Source: Brachypodium distachyon (taxonomy: Eukaryota > Streptophyta > Magnoliopsida > Poales > Poaceae). From it: DNA of 64,000 nt. Positions within the stretch are counted from its first letter, which is position 1. The number at the start of each line of letters is the position of its first letter. The notes beneath the pieces are model-generated. The model saw only the letters and a program-made list of their open reading frames with translations. It was not told the DNA's origin and did no database searches. The DNA is taken from NCBI RefSeq assembly GCF_000005505.3, contig NC_016135.3, forward strand, positions 25,080,613 to 25,144,612, read 5' to 3'. Both the position numbers and the translations under genes were made by a program. Positions 50,001 to 62,700 of the stretch are shown here, one piece after another.

Positions 50001-50983
50001 TACTGGTGACACATTGCTAATGAAAAAAAAAGATCAGTTATTGAACAGCCATATGATGGCACAAAATCATAACCCAGAAGAACTGAACCTGTTAGGGCTG
50101 GAAAGATTTTCTGACTCATCCTTCTCTACAAGGACAAGATCAAGCTTATCAATGTTCACCACAATTGGCTCCACTTGCACATTCGATACTGATGGCAGCT
50201 GTAGTGATAAAAAAAGAATCTAACTGTCAGATATGAAAAATGCACAGCAATTTCCATACAGAACTGCCTAAATCTAAGGTTGATGCTAAGTATACATATG
50301 AAAGGCTTCACTAATCACTACAATGTGAAAATAAGTGTAAAAAGCTGCCGGAGATGGCCACCTTACCGAAACTTGCAAGAAAGTTAAACAGTTCTGATAA
50401 AAGGCCAAATATTCACAAGCTGAGCTCAAAACATTACATTCTAAAATTTCAATCCCATAACTGGAAATTGGAACATGATAGTCGAATGGGCAGCTTCGTC
50501 GCAATCTCTACCACCCACAAGCACAAGCAGAGTGCAAAACAGAATTCACCGCAAATACATCTAAATTGGGCAAGTTGACAGCATTGTGAACAACGATTTA
50601 CCACAATGCGCTCCTCGAGAGTAAAAGGCAGGAGCACTGAGACAGACACACACATAAGTGACGAGCCTTTACCGTGATCTGAAGCTTCCCAACCCGCGCG
50701 GTGTCGACGGTGAGCGCCGGAGGCAGGCCCAGGCTGGCGTGCAACGCGTCGCCATTGATATCTGCATCACCGACAAATCACCACCCAAAACCGAAAAAAG
50801 AAGTTAGCACCGGGACGGACAACAAAGCCCCCACCACTGACCAAATTGGGCATCCGCGAGGGAGCGTTTACCGAGATTCGAGAGCTCCGCGGTGCGGCCG
50901 TTGAGCTTGAACTGGTCGCGGGAGAAGGATTTTAGCCAGTACTTGAGCGTGTACTCCAGCGCCCGCGCTATGATCGACTCCAT
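44082..50983 (-). CDS. Chorein-domain, UHRF1BP1/SHIP164-like bridge lipid-transfer protein, 1212 aa
   Basis: Twenty exons close exactly (3639 nt): 50983-50872, 50761-50673, 50198-50089, 50016-49962, 49584-49496, 49336-49270, 49188-49126, 48964-48794, 48685-48592, 48517-48438, 48319-48247, 48161-48118, 47976-47909, 47618-47533, 47442-47285, 47200-45889, 45692-45406, 45317-45099, 45021-44865, 44386-44082. The N-terminus MESIIARALEYTLKYWLKSF, DINGDALHASLGLP and EPIVVNIDKLDLVLVEKDE is a VPS13/ATG2-type chorein domain. The beta-rich middle (e.g. ASVSDGESSKNL, NVGGLFLRDTFSRPPCTLIQ) and the C-terminal helical tail (LENMQSLVTRLRTLI) match the plant UHRF1BP1-like family as I recall it. Animal relatives form hydrophobic grooves moving lipids between membranes at contact sites. 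The substrate in plants is not established. Two acceptors (exons 5 and 11) were chosen over nearby AGs because only they keep the frame. A 13-C run lies in the last intron (44458-44470). Confidence 0.85.
44458..44470. repeat. Poly-C homopolymer of 13 bases
   Basis: An uninterrupted C13 in the last intron of the lipid-transfer gene. Its length could be a sequencing or assembly weak point. Confidence 0.9.
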
Positions 50984-53397
50984 CGATTCCCTCGCCCCCC
51001 TAGACCCCTCTCGGGCGAGCTTCTAGGGCGGCACAGGGAGGACTGGAGGGCGCGCTTCGTCGGCGTGCTTGCCGCCGGATCGGAGGCGAGATTCCGGCGG
51101 GATGGAGACAGCAAAAGGGTGAGGTGGAGCCGAGAGGGGGTGGAAGGAAGGAAGGAGATGAAAAGAAGTGGTGGGACCTTTTAGGTCTGAGAGAGACTGA
51201 AGGCTTTCCTTTTGGTTTAATCTTTCCATTTTTCTTCTTGTTCTTCCCCCTGAAATGAAGGAACACTCCATTGTTGTGAACCTTTTCTTTTCTTTCTCTT
51301 TTCCTTTTCTTCCATTTTTTGTGTGCAAGTGTGTGCCATTGATAGTTTGGCTTTGGCACACTGCATTTTCTGTGACTCTTTCCTTGGGTTCTATTTTGGG
51401 CAGTGGTTAAGGTTGGTGTAAATGGTACTGCCAGTTGATCTCTTAGGGTAGGAATCAATACTTTATGTTTCTGCTGGTATATAATTAAACTTGATTTACC
51501 GCATACTGCACCGTCATACTGACAGAGGCGCTTTGCTGTAAATAATTAGTGCTAACCTTTTTTCACATCCACGCTAGTTTTCCCATCACACCGACACGCT
51601 CTTTTCTCTAATTCCAGCAACTAATTCGCCGCTGCCCCAGTAAAGCGATCAGCAGCTAAACCCCATGTTACCGCTGCTGCTACCACTACGCTCCGCTCCA
51701 GTATCTAACTGTCAGGCGCAAAGAATATATTATTACCGAAATCAACCTCCGTGAAAAAATGTGAGTTGATTCTGAAGCAACTTACCGTCAGTCAGAAGTA
51801 GCCGGGGCCTTGAAGCTTCGTCTGATCTCCTCGTGGGGGCAAACCTCTGTGTCTCCCGCGGTATCGCCTAGGGATCCGCTACGGCAGATCGATCTCGTCC
51901 CCCATTAGATCTACTCTATGAAGGTGAAATGGTTACTTGTAATAAATCACTTGGATTACTGTCTGTCTGTCCCGGCGGCGGGAGTGCATTAGATAGATCT
52001 GGGATTTTGTTCCTAGTGGGGAACCCGTTCTTGGATGGGACTGGGTTCACGTGGGCACCCTCGCTTAACTACTGTTGAAGCGCATTATGAACTGGAAAGA
52101 GGAATGGATCGTTATGATTAGGCTAAAATTAAGCATTGCGATCTGTCTGCTAGCTTGTGCGTCCCTACACGATGTTTCTTTTCTGCAGCAGAGTGGACGG
52201 TCAGCAATGTTGATCCGGAATATATAGCGGAATGCTGATCTTACGATTCTATTTTACCCATGCATTCAGGGGGGGGCCGGGGCCGACCAGCAGACGATGA
52301 TTAAACCAGCTCTCCCTGCCACCGTGTGCGGCTACCCGTGCCTCTGAATTCGTGCCAAACAATCATCTCTGGTCTCTGTTCGATCGGCTCCAAAGGCGGC
52401 TGTCCCTGTCCATACTGAAACTCTGACCGCTTGTTTTCAGAGTTCAGACCAACGGGCACGGGCGCGCTCTCCTTTGCGTCGCACTTACTTCGGTTCGTTC
52501 GATATTCCCGTGGAGTCGTTCGCACATAAAGCGGCATCTTCACCAAGTTGACACGCTCCCGTCCATACGTTATGCATGTGCTGTTGGAGTGTTGGTGGTA
52601 AAGAATGCGATATGTGAAGCCAACTTTTGGTTAAAGCAGCTTATAGCCCAACGTGGGAAGATGGCTGGACTGGACATGTGAGCATACGGACGAAAGGTTA
52701 ATACGGAGTAGTATTTTTGCACTAAGTTGGAAAAAAAAAGTTGTTGTTTTGTCGCAAAATCTGAAAAAAAATGTCCGCAAAAAAAAAAACAGCTTATTAG
52801 TTCTTACTGTAGGCCTTAAGGCACCAATGGGCCACCGTGATGGAAGCCCATAGAGTGAGAGACTGACTCTTCACCGTATGGGGTAGCCCAATCCCGCTCG
52901 AGCCGCCGACCCAACCCAACCCAACCTGCGCCTTCCCGTAAGGGAAAGAAGCAAGAAATTTTCTCTCCCTGTCAGAATCCAAACAGGCAAGCTCTCCCTC
53001 TCCTCCTGGCGCCCCCCATCCATTAAACCCATTATCCATCTCGCCGTAAGACATGCCTGATAAAGGAAACGGGAGACTTTTCCACTCTCCCAAATTCCAA
53101 TCGAAACGAGAAGGAACGAAAGGTCTCCGCGGGATCCTTATCCACCCCACCGTCGGCGGCAGACCCAGCCAGAAAGCTCCACCAGTCAGTCGCGTCGCAT
53201 CCGACCGCCCACGGCCACGGCTCCCAACCGCTGGCTTCCCATCCCCCACCATCCATTCTCTCACAGCCAAACCCCAATCCACAAACAAAACAGCGCCCAG
53301 CCAAAGCCAAACCCCACAGCCGCGCGCCCCCGTTCATTCATTGAAGCTTCTTTGCAGCGCCCGAGGAAGACGACGATCGAGCTCCGGAGCTCCGGCC
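50984..53397. other. Divergent promoter region between the lipid-transfer gene and the cyclin
   Basis: Leaders and promoters of both genes. A minus-strand open segment (52301-52546, 81 codons) is unlike anything I know. The stretch 52860-53340 is C-rich and is probably the cyclin leader. No further gene is supported. Confidence 0.4.
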
Positions 53398-54846
53398 ATG
53401 GACACGGAGACTCCTCCTCCGCCTCCGCCTCCGCCGCCGCCGGAGCTGGGGATGGTTGCACGCGCCGTGCAGAGGCTGGTGGCGCGGAACGACGCGGCGG
53501 CGGCGGAGGGAGATCATAGGCCGTTCGGGATTATCAACGGGATGGCGGCGTTCGAGGCGGCGGGGAGGAAAGGGGCGGCGCGGATCGGGGTGGGGGAGTA
53601 CCTGGAGCGGGTGCACCGGTACGCGGGGCTGGAGGCGGAGTGCTACGTGGCGGCGTACGCGTACCTCGACATGGCGGCGCACCGGAGGCCCGCCGCCGCC
53701 GTCGCCTCCAGGAACGTCCACCGCCTGCTCCTCGCTTGCCTCCTCCTCGCATCCAAGGTCCTCGACGACTTGTAAGTACTACTCCGTATGTATATTGTAT
53801 AATTGTATCTTGGATATATTTTGCATGCATGCTATGCTATGCTCGGAGCTCTCGAAGAATTCTATACGCAGTACGTATACAGTATTATCTGTCATAATGC
53901 ATTACTGTTAAGAACAGTGTCAAAAGCGTGATTATCACCACTGCACGGTTCATGAGTTGAGCGCTTGTGCACTAACTGTTGTTGTATACTCCGTGCGAAC
54001 AGTCTACCGACTGTAGTAAGATAATGTCGTACGGTCGAAGGTTAGAGGGAGGAGTGGAAACAAATTAACCGTGGCCGGCCACATGTTAGCTTTGGAGAGA
54101 AACCATGGGCCACAATTAATCGGCCGAGAAACAGAAAATGGAAAATACAGTATATATATAGTCCCTTAATTTTGTATGGCCATGCATGGCACTATCGAGT
54201 TTTCGCACGGGGAAAGGGAAATTAAGGCGTGCACTGTTTCCTTTGTCGACCTCAATCAATTAATCCTTCTGATCTCTACATCATCTTGATCAGTTTTGAC
54301 TATATCATGTCGTCAAACTAAAATTCAGCTGATGTATATGACCGACGACACAATGATTTCTCATTTTTATTTTCGCATCACATGCATGCATGCATATGAT
54401 TCCATATTTCGATGCATGTGTAATAATCGATCAGACTGCCGCATTGCAGCCACCACAACAACGCCTTCTTCGCGCGTGTGGGCGGCGTAAGCAACGCGGA
54501 GATGAACAAGCTGGAGCTGGAGCTCCTCACCGTGCTCGACTTCAGGGTCATGCTCAGCCGCCGCCTCTACGACCTCTACCGCGACCACCTCCACAAACTC
54601 GACGCTCAGACGACGCCGGCAGACCACGTCAAGGCCAAGCAGCAGCAGCAGCAGCAGCAGCAGCCGGAGGAGCTGCGCTCGCCGGACGCCGACGAAGGGG
54701 ACGGCGAGGTCGACGACGACACTCACGATGTTCGACACCGGAAGAAGCTGCCAAACGGCGGCGTACTGCACGACTGGAGCGAGCTCATGGCGAACGGTGC
54801 CGGTAAGGTGCGCGCGCCGCCGGTGCGGTACTCCTTCCCCGGCTAG
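53398..54846 (+). CDS. P/U-type cyclin (CYCP), 256 aa
   Basis: Two exons: 53398-53771 and 54450-54846, joined in phase 2 at LDD-F-HHNNAFFARVGGV. The single cyclin box covers about residues 18-175: GMVARAVQRLVARND, FGIINGMAAFEAAGR, IGVGEYLERVHRYAGLEAEC, AYAYLDMAAHR, HRLLLACLLLASKVLDDF and NKLELELLTVLDFRV. This is the PHO80-like layout of plant P/U-type cyclins, with the intron at the family's usual place. Such cyclins pair with A-type CDKs and are linked to cell division or phosphate signalling. Unusual points are a run of ten Pro near the start and an eight-Gln run encoded by pure CAG codons (54640-54663). The tail after the cyclin box (about 80 residues) is acidic and longer than in many relatives. 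The intron holds TGCATGCATGCA (RY-type) repeats. Confidence 0.9.
54640..54663 (+). repeat. (CAG)8 microsatellite in the cyclin coding region
   Basis: Eight consecutive CAG codons encode Gln near residue 190. Pure repeats of this kind are often length-polymorphic. Confidence 0.9.
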
Positions 54847-55537
54847 GCTTCATCAGACGACACCATCCATATCGACATGCAAATTAACTGCGTGCGTGAA
54901 ATCGATGTACTGATTTACTTGCTGCATGTGCATGTGTAGAGATGAAGTGCATGCATCAAGAATGCAGGCTGTAAAACTAAACTTCGATCAGGCGAAGGCA
55001 TGATGGTAAATGATCATCATCTCAAGCCAGGTTTTATTGATCTCCGAGCCAGCCAATTAACAGAGCATGGGCAAAGTGTACGCTCGTCTTTTAGACTAGA
55101 TTTTGCCCGTAAAAATCATGTTGATCTAATCATAATGCTTACTTTCTTTGTAAAGAGAGTTTAACGAAAGAGCCCGGGCAACTGCGTGGGGTAACCGGGC
55201 CGTGGCTCCGCCCCTAATATAACGACATGTACTTAATTTGTAGTCATACGTGGGGTCTTGTTTAGACATGATTATTGTATAACAAGTTTAACATTTGGTG
55301 ATAAGTTTAGAGACTTGAGGTAGCTCTCAACTTAATAGTCATACAATGTGTACATAGAACAGGCTCTTGTAACTCTTTATTTCACGAGGAAAAATCTTAA
55401 AATTTATACTAACTTAGTAGAAAGTACCAAATTACTTTTCTTTATGACAGTGATCAAAACTAACAACACCAAAACCTCTGACCTCTCCCTTCGTGACAAA
55501 GTGGTCCGAAATTCGAAAAGAGAGCATTGGAATCAAA
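54847..55537. other. Cyclin 3' flank, no other gene
   Basis: Cyclin 3' UTR at the left, then AT-rich DNA. No gene seen. Confidence 0.4.
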
Positions 55538-55662
55538 TACTTTCTCTGTCCCATATCAAGTGACTTTCTATTGCACGTATATATAGACACTTTTTATTTT
55601 TAGACATAAATATCTTCATATTTAGGCAATTTTGAGTTAGTTAATATGGGACGGAGGGAGTA
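55538..55662. mobile_element. Stowaway MITE, about 125 bp
   Basis: Starts TACTTTCTCTGTCCCATAT and ends ATATGGGACGGAGGGAGTA. Terminal inverted repeats with TA at both ends, about 330 bases upstream of the PEX22 start codon. Confidence 0.85.
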
Positions 55663-55995
55663 ACAAACAGTCCCACCATCATCAGAATCACTAGGAACGT
55701 TTATCGAAATACTCATACTCTCAAGCCCTTAGATGCAAAACGAGCGCCCAGCAGCCAACCAGGCTACCAGTCCCACCAACGTGCCATCAAAAACAAGGCG
55801 AAGCAGCCGCCGCTTCTCTCTCCTCTTCCTCCCCCTGGTCCTTCCGACAATCTCACAGCCCACACCTAGCCTGCGCACGGCGCACCCCGTACAACTCCCC
55901 AAATTGCACTTCCGCCCTGCCCCCAACCCTCGCCGCGTCGTGCGCCGCCCTAGGGTTCGTGGCCCCTTTCCCCTCCCCGTCTTTCGTCAGCGGCG

Positions 55996-58370
55996 ATGGC
56001 GTCGGCGGCTTCGTCCCCGGCGGCGGCGGCATCGGCGCGGGCTGGGGGCGGGAAGGACGACGAGCTGGCCGATCTGGTGCGGCGCCTCGTGGACGCCCTC
56101 GCCCGCTACTCCGATCGCCTCCCCTTCGACCTCGATCGCCAGGTTCCCGCCCGGATCTGTGGCCCTCGGCCCCGTTGTATTGATCTGTCGGCACCTACGC
56201 TAAGGGGGACTTTTCTATGCGGCCCGAGTGTGAAAGTGGCTCCTTGTTTTGGGGTGGGAAATGCTAGGATTTTAGGCTGGGTGTTTCTACTGTGCTAGCT
56301 TCTACTGGGTAGATTGCGAATAAGCACCGATTCGGTAAATGCGTTGCAAGCTCCGAGCCTGTATAAGGTGAAAGTCTAGGTGGGGATTTGCAGGTGTCCT
56401 CTGTTCTCTGCAAAGTATGTCTCCTTTTTTGGGGGGTTAATGGTGATCGGATTTGGTGAAAGATCAGGGCATTGTTGTGGTCCTAGTAGTTTTTATGTGT
56501 GTCTTGGCTGAAAGAATCGGTTACTACTACATAGGATTTTCGGTTAGCGAAGGCGACGGGAACTTTTGAAGGATATTATGTGATCTCAAGAGATAATATA
56601 CCTCTGTGGCCAGATAAGAACTAGTTAGTGATGCAGTGTTTTTTTTTTGGCCTAGAGTTTAATATAAATATTTAGGTCGGTTTCTGAATGGCAAATATTC
56701 TATAGTCAATAGAATGTGGTGTTCATTGACTACAAAATAATGTGCGTAAACATGAGTAAGCACTCTATGCAAGGTAGTAAGGCCTGCGGGATCTATGAGC
56801 AATGGTACAATATGTCAAAGTGTGTGGTGCCAGCACTGGACGTATCTGGCATGGTGTGCTTACTTTGTTAGGACAAAAGGATGCAGCAAGTTTTGTGGGT
56901 TCTGAAGCGCAAAGTCCTAGACTCTCCATGTTTTGATATGTTATTTTGAATCATTATTACAAGAATTATTGAAGTACTTCCTTTGTTTCCTCCTTTAGAA
57001 ACTTCGCTCACTTACCACACTTGCTGCAATCGCCATCACACTTGTTTTTGCCTGGAAACTGTTGAGAGCTCCTCAAGAGCAACCTCGGAGGCCACGAAGA
57101 CGGGTTGCTCCATCATCTAGCAACACCAGCAGTAGATCAAGACCAGGGGCTTTGGCCTCAACAGATGCTTGCTCATCGGCAGATTCAAGAGCACATGAAG
57201 CAATCAACCAGCTTTTCCAGCCAGTAAATGTATTGATTCCTTTCTTTATTGAATACCAAAATGATGTTTATGTTTATAGAACTCAAATTTGGACTGATCT
57301 TTGCTCATTTCTTCTCCAGCTGACTCTTGAGCAGCTTGTCAGGCATAAATTGAGCGAAGGACGAAGGGTACTACGCAAACTACTGTTTTTTTTTACCGTT
57401 GTCATAAAATCTTAGGCAGCCTCTTGGGCCAGTGCATTTTTCACTTATATGAGAATAACTACTCTAGGTCACCTGCCGATTACTTGGTGTGATTTTGGAG
57501 GAAACGACTCCAGAGGAGCTCCAGGTGGGCAGAAATGCTTCTGCAAAATTTTGTATTGACTTTATTGACCAGTAACTTCATTGAGTTATATCTTTCTGCA
57601 GAGTCATGCCACAGTGAGGTCTTCTGTTTTGGAGGTTCTTCTAGAAATTGCAAAATTCTGTGATGTCTATCTGATGGAGTGCATTCTCGATGATGAAAGT
57701 GAGGCAAGTCTAGGAAGACCTACTTTATATTCTGTGCCAGTGTACTAACATTATCATGACATGACATGCGTACTTCATGATAAAACAATAAGCAGTTTCC
57801 ATTTCATAGTGGCTCATTGTCTTAGAGTTTGCCTGAAACAAATAAGGCTACACACTACCTAGTTTATACTTTGGAGCAGACTGGTTACAACTTGTTCCCT
57901 TGCACACTATCGTGATGCAGGAAAAGGTGTTGTCTGCCCTGAGTGAAGCTGGGCTATTTACTAGCGGTGGTTTCGTAAAAGACAAGGTAGGCTTCAGAAT
58001 AAAACCATGTGGCGATAAATCATCATTGTTTTTGTAATGCCAATAGATGTTAGGAATGTAACTTTTCTTGAAATTTATAGGTTCTCTTCTGTAGTACGGA
58101 AAATGGCCGTACCTCTTTTGTTCGGCAACTCGAACCTGATTGGCACATTGACTCAAGCCCTGAAATTGTTCACCAATTATCTGTAAGTCACAACTGCATC
58201 AATGTAGTATTACCATTTCCTAGAAACAGGATTTGATTTGCTATTTTCTGTTGCAGAGGTTTATCAAATATCAGCTACACATTTCACCACAACAAACAGA
58301 AAGACTAGCGCCCAATGTTTTCAGCTCTACAAGCTTGGAACAGTTCTTTGGAGGCCTTGATCAGAGATGA
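55996..58370 (+). CDS. PEX22: Peroxisome biogenesis protein 22 (PEX22), 286 aa
   Basis: Eight exons, all phase 0: 55996-56142, 56999-57223, 57320-57367, 57468-57524, 57602-57703, 57921-57986, 58081-58182, 58257-58370. The protein has an Ala-rich N-terminus, a membrane segment (LTTLAAIAITLVFAWKLL, about residues 53-70), a basic Arg-rich stretch, then the conserved cytosolic part: LTLEQLVRHKLSEGRRVTCR, LLGVILEETTPEEL, SSVLEVLLEIAKFCDVYLME, VLFCSTENGRTSFVRQLEPD and a C-terminal LEQFFGG. PEX22 anchors the ubiquitin-conjugating enzyme PEX4 at the peroxisome so that the receptor PEX5 can be recycled. Intron 5 has a GC donor (GAG-GCAAGT) instead of GT; a GT choice nearby would break the frame. The first intron is long (about 850 bp). 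Confidence 0.93.
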
Positions 58371-59363
58371 TACAATGAGCCAATGAGGTAGTGCAGGAAC
58401 AACTACATATGTTGTATTGTTGTGTTTTCTACGGAACTAATAGACGCCCCATGTCCATGTGGCCATATGTTATTTTTGTATTACCAGCATAACTTATGCA
58501 CAGATCCAGACAACCGGAAGACTGACAATATAGGCTTACGATTCTATCTGAAACGCCTAATGTTTGGATTGTGTATACCTGCAGGTCAGACTACAGCAAG
58601 CCTTGGCATTGCGAGAACACCTGAGGAACACCATTGTTCATTTTTTTCCTTGAATGATGTAATTCGTTTTCCTTGTACTATGTGTAATAGTCTTGTGGTA
58701 TGTACTAAACTGATTCTACGATGCCCCCATAAGCTATGAAAAGAGGTAGCACCTGTAGCATAAACCATGTATCAACTTGTCCCTGTATAACCAAAATACT
58801 TACAATTGTCAACCTAGTATTTATTTCTGCAAATTGTTTATCCAAGTCACCGGCTTCTCATTACATGAGCTACCTGTCATGTATATTTCTTTTTAAAGGA
58901 TTCCTACTTTCATTCTCAAACCATAGAGCAAGAATGGCCATACAGATCTCCATATTACAAAAGGGCAACAAAAAATAAAGATTACAAAGCATGCCCTGAT
59001 ATCTTTGTGTTGCCAAACGGAATGTTAACTATTCAGCACTTGGGGATGGAACCTGCAGGTGATGAACACCAATCTACCAGGGAGAATCCAGATCCAAACC
59101 TTGGAAGGCCATGGCAGGTAGCTACCTCCCGTCGCCCAGGGCCGAAGAGTAGAGGCAAACCGTCTGGCCAAATCCAGGTCTACTGATCTGAGACAGAGGG
59201 TGAAGCCTTGCAGGACCTCACCCGGGCAAAACTGGTACTGAAGAAACCAATCGGAGATGGCCAGGGATCGGTGGCATGCTCAAGCCACGGCATGGCGGCA
59301 ACCTCACGAAGGGCCTCAGTCTTCCTGTTCCGGTTATGTGCACTGTAATATATGTAAACCAAA
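58371..59363. other. Convergent 3' flanks of PEX22 and the ATXR2-like gene
   Basis: 3' UTR-like sequence, no additional gene. A MITE follows. Confidence 0.4.
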
Positions 59364-59480
59364 TACTCTCTCCGATCCTAAATTCTTTACTCAAATTTGC
59401 CCAAATATGGATGTATCTATTCTTAAAAAACGTCTAGATACACGTAATATTTCGACAACAATTTAGGATCGCAGGGAGTA
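59364..59480. mobile_element. Stowaway MITE, about 117 bp
   Basis: Starts TACTCTCTCCGATCCTAAAT and ends ATTTAGGATCGCAGGGAGTA, inverted ends with TA flanks. Confidence 0.82.
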
Positions 59481-59769
59481 AATAGCTATTCTGAGTTGAA
59501 CAATGCAATGCCATTTCTGTAACTTCTCAACATAAAACAAAGCAAAAACCAGCACCCATTCCAATTCCAGTATGTCTCCATCGCAATCCAACATTTTGGA
59601 GCTGTTAAAATCTCCAATGACATGAGCTACAAAGGTTAATATACAATGACAGGCAGTCTCGACAGAGTATAATCCAACATCTAGTCAAATCAGGATATCA
59701 TCATATAAACTACAAGCAGGATGCACTCTCATTACGGCAAAAATTTGGAGCAATTCCAGTCTGTCTCGT

Positions 59770-62700
59770 TCAGTTCAGCTTTTCTTCTTGGCACTTCAAG
59801 CACGCACATGTGAATCCATAGTCTGCAAGCAGTGCCTGTCGCTCTACGTATGGAAGATCTTCATCAATGTAGGAGATTGTAATCTACACAATTCAGACGA
59901 ACATTAGCAGGTAGCAGAATAATTTTACCAGAGTTTTCCTCATAAGAAAGATATTACATCGAAACGACTTACCTCATCATCCTTGCTGATGGGCTCCAGA
60001 GCAATTATCACTCCATGGCCGTCATTATCCTGAGGGCATGAGCAATTATCAGCATTGCCGACTGGCAGCTTGGTAAGAAAGTGGACCAATTAGCTGGAAG
60101 AAAGATATAGATCACCTCGTCTCTTTTAAATGCTTTAGCATTTGGACAGCATGAATGGTTCATACAGCTTTGCAGAGGAAAAAACGCTGTCCCTGCCAAC
60201 AGAAATTTCACATGGAAAATAATGTCTGTACTGTTGGAAAAAATAATATAAAAATGCACATAGCAGTACTCTGAATGACTTGATATGAAGAAGCTGCACA
60301 TACCCTCACAAGGAATTGAACAGTCATCACCTAAAGCATCTAGAAATGGCATTGTTGCTTTCTCAGCTTCCTCCTGGGGTACAATGCATTTCATATTAAG
60401 AAAGCCATGATGTATGTGTGAGAGAGTTAAATCGTTACATGAAAGAAATTAAGACAACCATCGAATAAGCCAATAAGGTAACAGACCTTCTCATTGTCAG
60501 GAAGCTCATCAATATACATGAAATAGTCTTCAACTGGCGATGCAACAACCAAATCACTGGAATGAAAAAAGGTGGGCGTATGTTCATTACTCAAGTGAGA
60601 GAAAAATTACATAGCATATACATTCATCAAACGGGCAATATGGAAAAAAGGATTTACTTACAGATTGTTCAGCTCAAACATGCCAACGATATGGCCATAC
60701 ACCTCAAGAGAGAACACTAGACCCAAGTCAAGTAAAATTGCATGACAAGAACTTGGCATGAAAGTATGAAACAAGTCTTGTAACTGCTAAGAAGGATACA
60801 TGGTGCACACTCGGCATCATAGATCGCATCCTTGAGAAGCTGCAGTGACTGCAAAGTTCATAAGACATGATCAACGCACCGTCAACTAAGATAAGATGGA
60901 AGTGAGTAAAATGGTGCATCTTTTGATTCAAAAAAAGCTGTCCCATTTTTACATGTCATCATTGTATGTGTTTCAAGTAATATGTTACTGAAGAAATCCA
61001 TTGACTCGTACCAGAGCACAATACCATAAATAGCATATGAATCGGTGGTGTCATACAAGTGAAAGATCTGACAACAAAGTTACCGTAAATGCTAGATCCA
61101 TCAACTCCTGCCTAAATGAATCTTCATCGCAAGAATCAACATCCTCAGTCCAAGCAACACAATCCCACCATCTGCAATCACAAGATATTTTTGCACAAAT
61201 GGGGTGGTTGTTTTAAGCAACATTGATTCAGTAGCACAGAAGGATAGCAAAAGCTACGTGGAACTCAAAAATATAATATCTGCAGACACAAAACAAGGGA
61301 GAAGAAAAGACGCATCCAAACCATAGGTATCTAACCTTAAAAAACGCGCTCACCACTAGTTGCACAGTTAGACAAAACTGCTGATTAGTACCATATTCAA
61401 CTGATCATCAGGGGAGTAGTTACTTTGAAGTTCATGCATTTACCTCTTTTTGAAGCCCATGGAAAGTGGTTTCCAGGCTTCCATAAGCAAAGAAAAGTTT
61501 GATTCATCTAGTTTGTTTTGAAATTCATGTTGCCTTTTGAGTTTCTTGTACCTCAATATGGTGAAAGTGATAGCCTGGCATATAAAAAGTATGAATTCAT
61601 GCATGAGAATCAGGTAACCTAAGACGAGTTGCAGTTAGTAGACATAAGGGAAGCGCATTTATTATTTTGTCTGTTCCATTTGGTACTACTGATATAACTA
61701 GTCACTTTATTGTCCGGTAAGGTTCTAGAGATCAGTAAATTGCAGCTTGAAGATTTTCAGACAAACACTAATGGCATCAATATCAGTTCAAATTTGATGC
61801 CAAAAACTTTTATATTTGTGGATGACACTAATAACAAACGCTAGTTAGATCCTAGTAACAAACATATCGCTTGGAGAATTTTAGAAAATGAGATATTAAA
61901 TGAATATTTGTGTTACATTTTGGTGCTGTGTTTATTAAAAAATATTGAAGATATTTCTATCATATACCTTGGCAGCAACCAAGAAAATATCATTGGTATC
62001 TGAAAACAAAGAGCGGGTTATATCAGATAACAGCTTGACAACTTCAATCGCAACCATAATAGATCACGAATGAATTGATATAGCATATATGTAATGAATG
62101 ATGAATATACCAATATGATGATACAGATTCAAGGCATGCTGCTAGCTTACCATTAGCATGCTCTACGAATTTGTGAAGAGCAGATCTTCGGGATGGTTCG
62201 GTGTTGGAGCCAGCACAGAGCAAAGAATGGTATGTTTCCCAATCAGAATCTGCACAAGATTGGCTACACAGAAATTAACAAGTTAATGTTTTCTCAAGAT
62301 AACAAGTTACTCCATGAACAATAAAAAAGGTTATATGGTCTATAGATGCAAGTTTTCCATGAGGCAATTAGGTTTGAATTTTAACGTGATCAGGATCACT
62401 AGAACTTATGATGGAAAATGGTATCAAACATTTTTTATAGCAAAAAAAAATTATGCCTCGATAAATATTCCAAATATCTCAGTATGAAGTAAGAAAGGTG
62501 AAATTGGAAAGTTACTATGGATTCTAACCTGCAGTAGTGTTCTTCCTCACATCCACGACAAGCAACAACTTTTGGTAAAGTGAAAAGGTCTGAGAAAGGT
62601 AGTGAATGATCACCATTTATAAGTGATTCTAAGACCTCTTGTGGCAAAGTATTACTCTTTCCCTTTGTTACACCAGAACAACCAGTGCTCGATCCCACAT

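Noticed and set aside
52301..52546. 81-codon minus-strand open frame as a gene
   Set aside because: No family resemblance and no evidence of promoter or splice structure; kept only as a note in the spacer.
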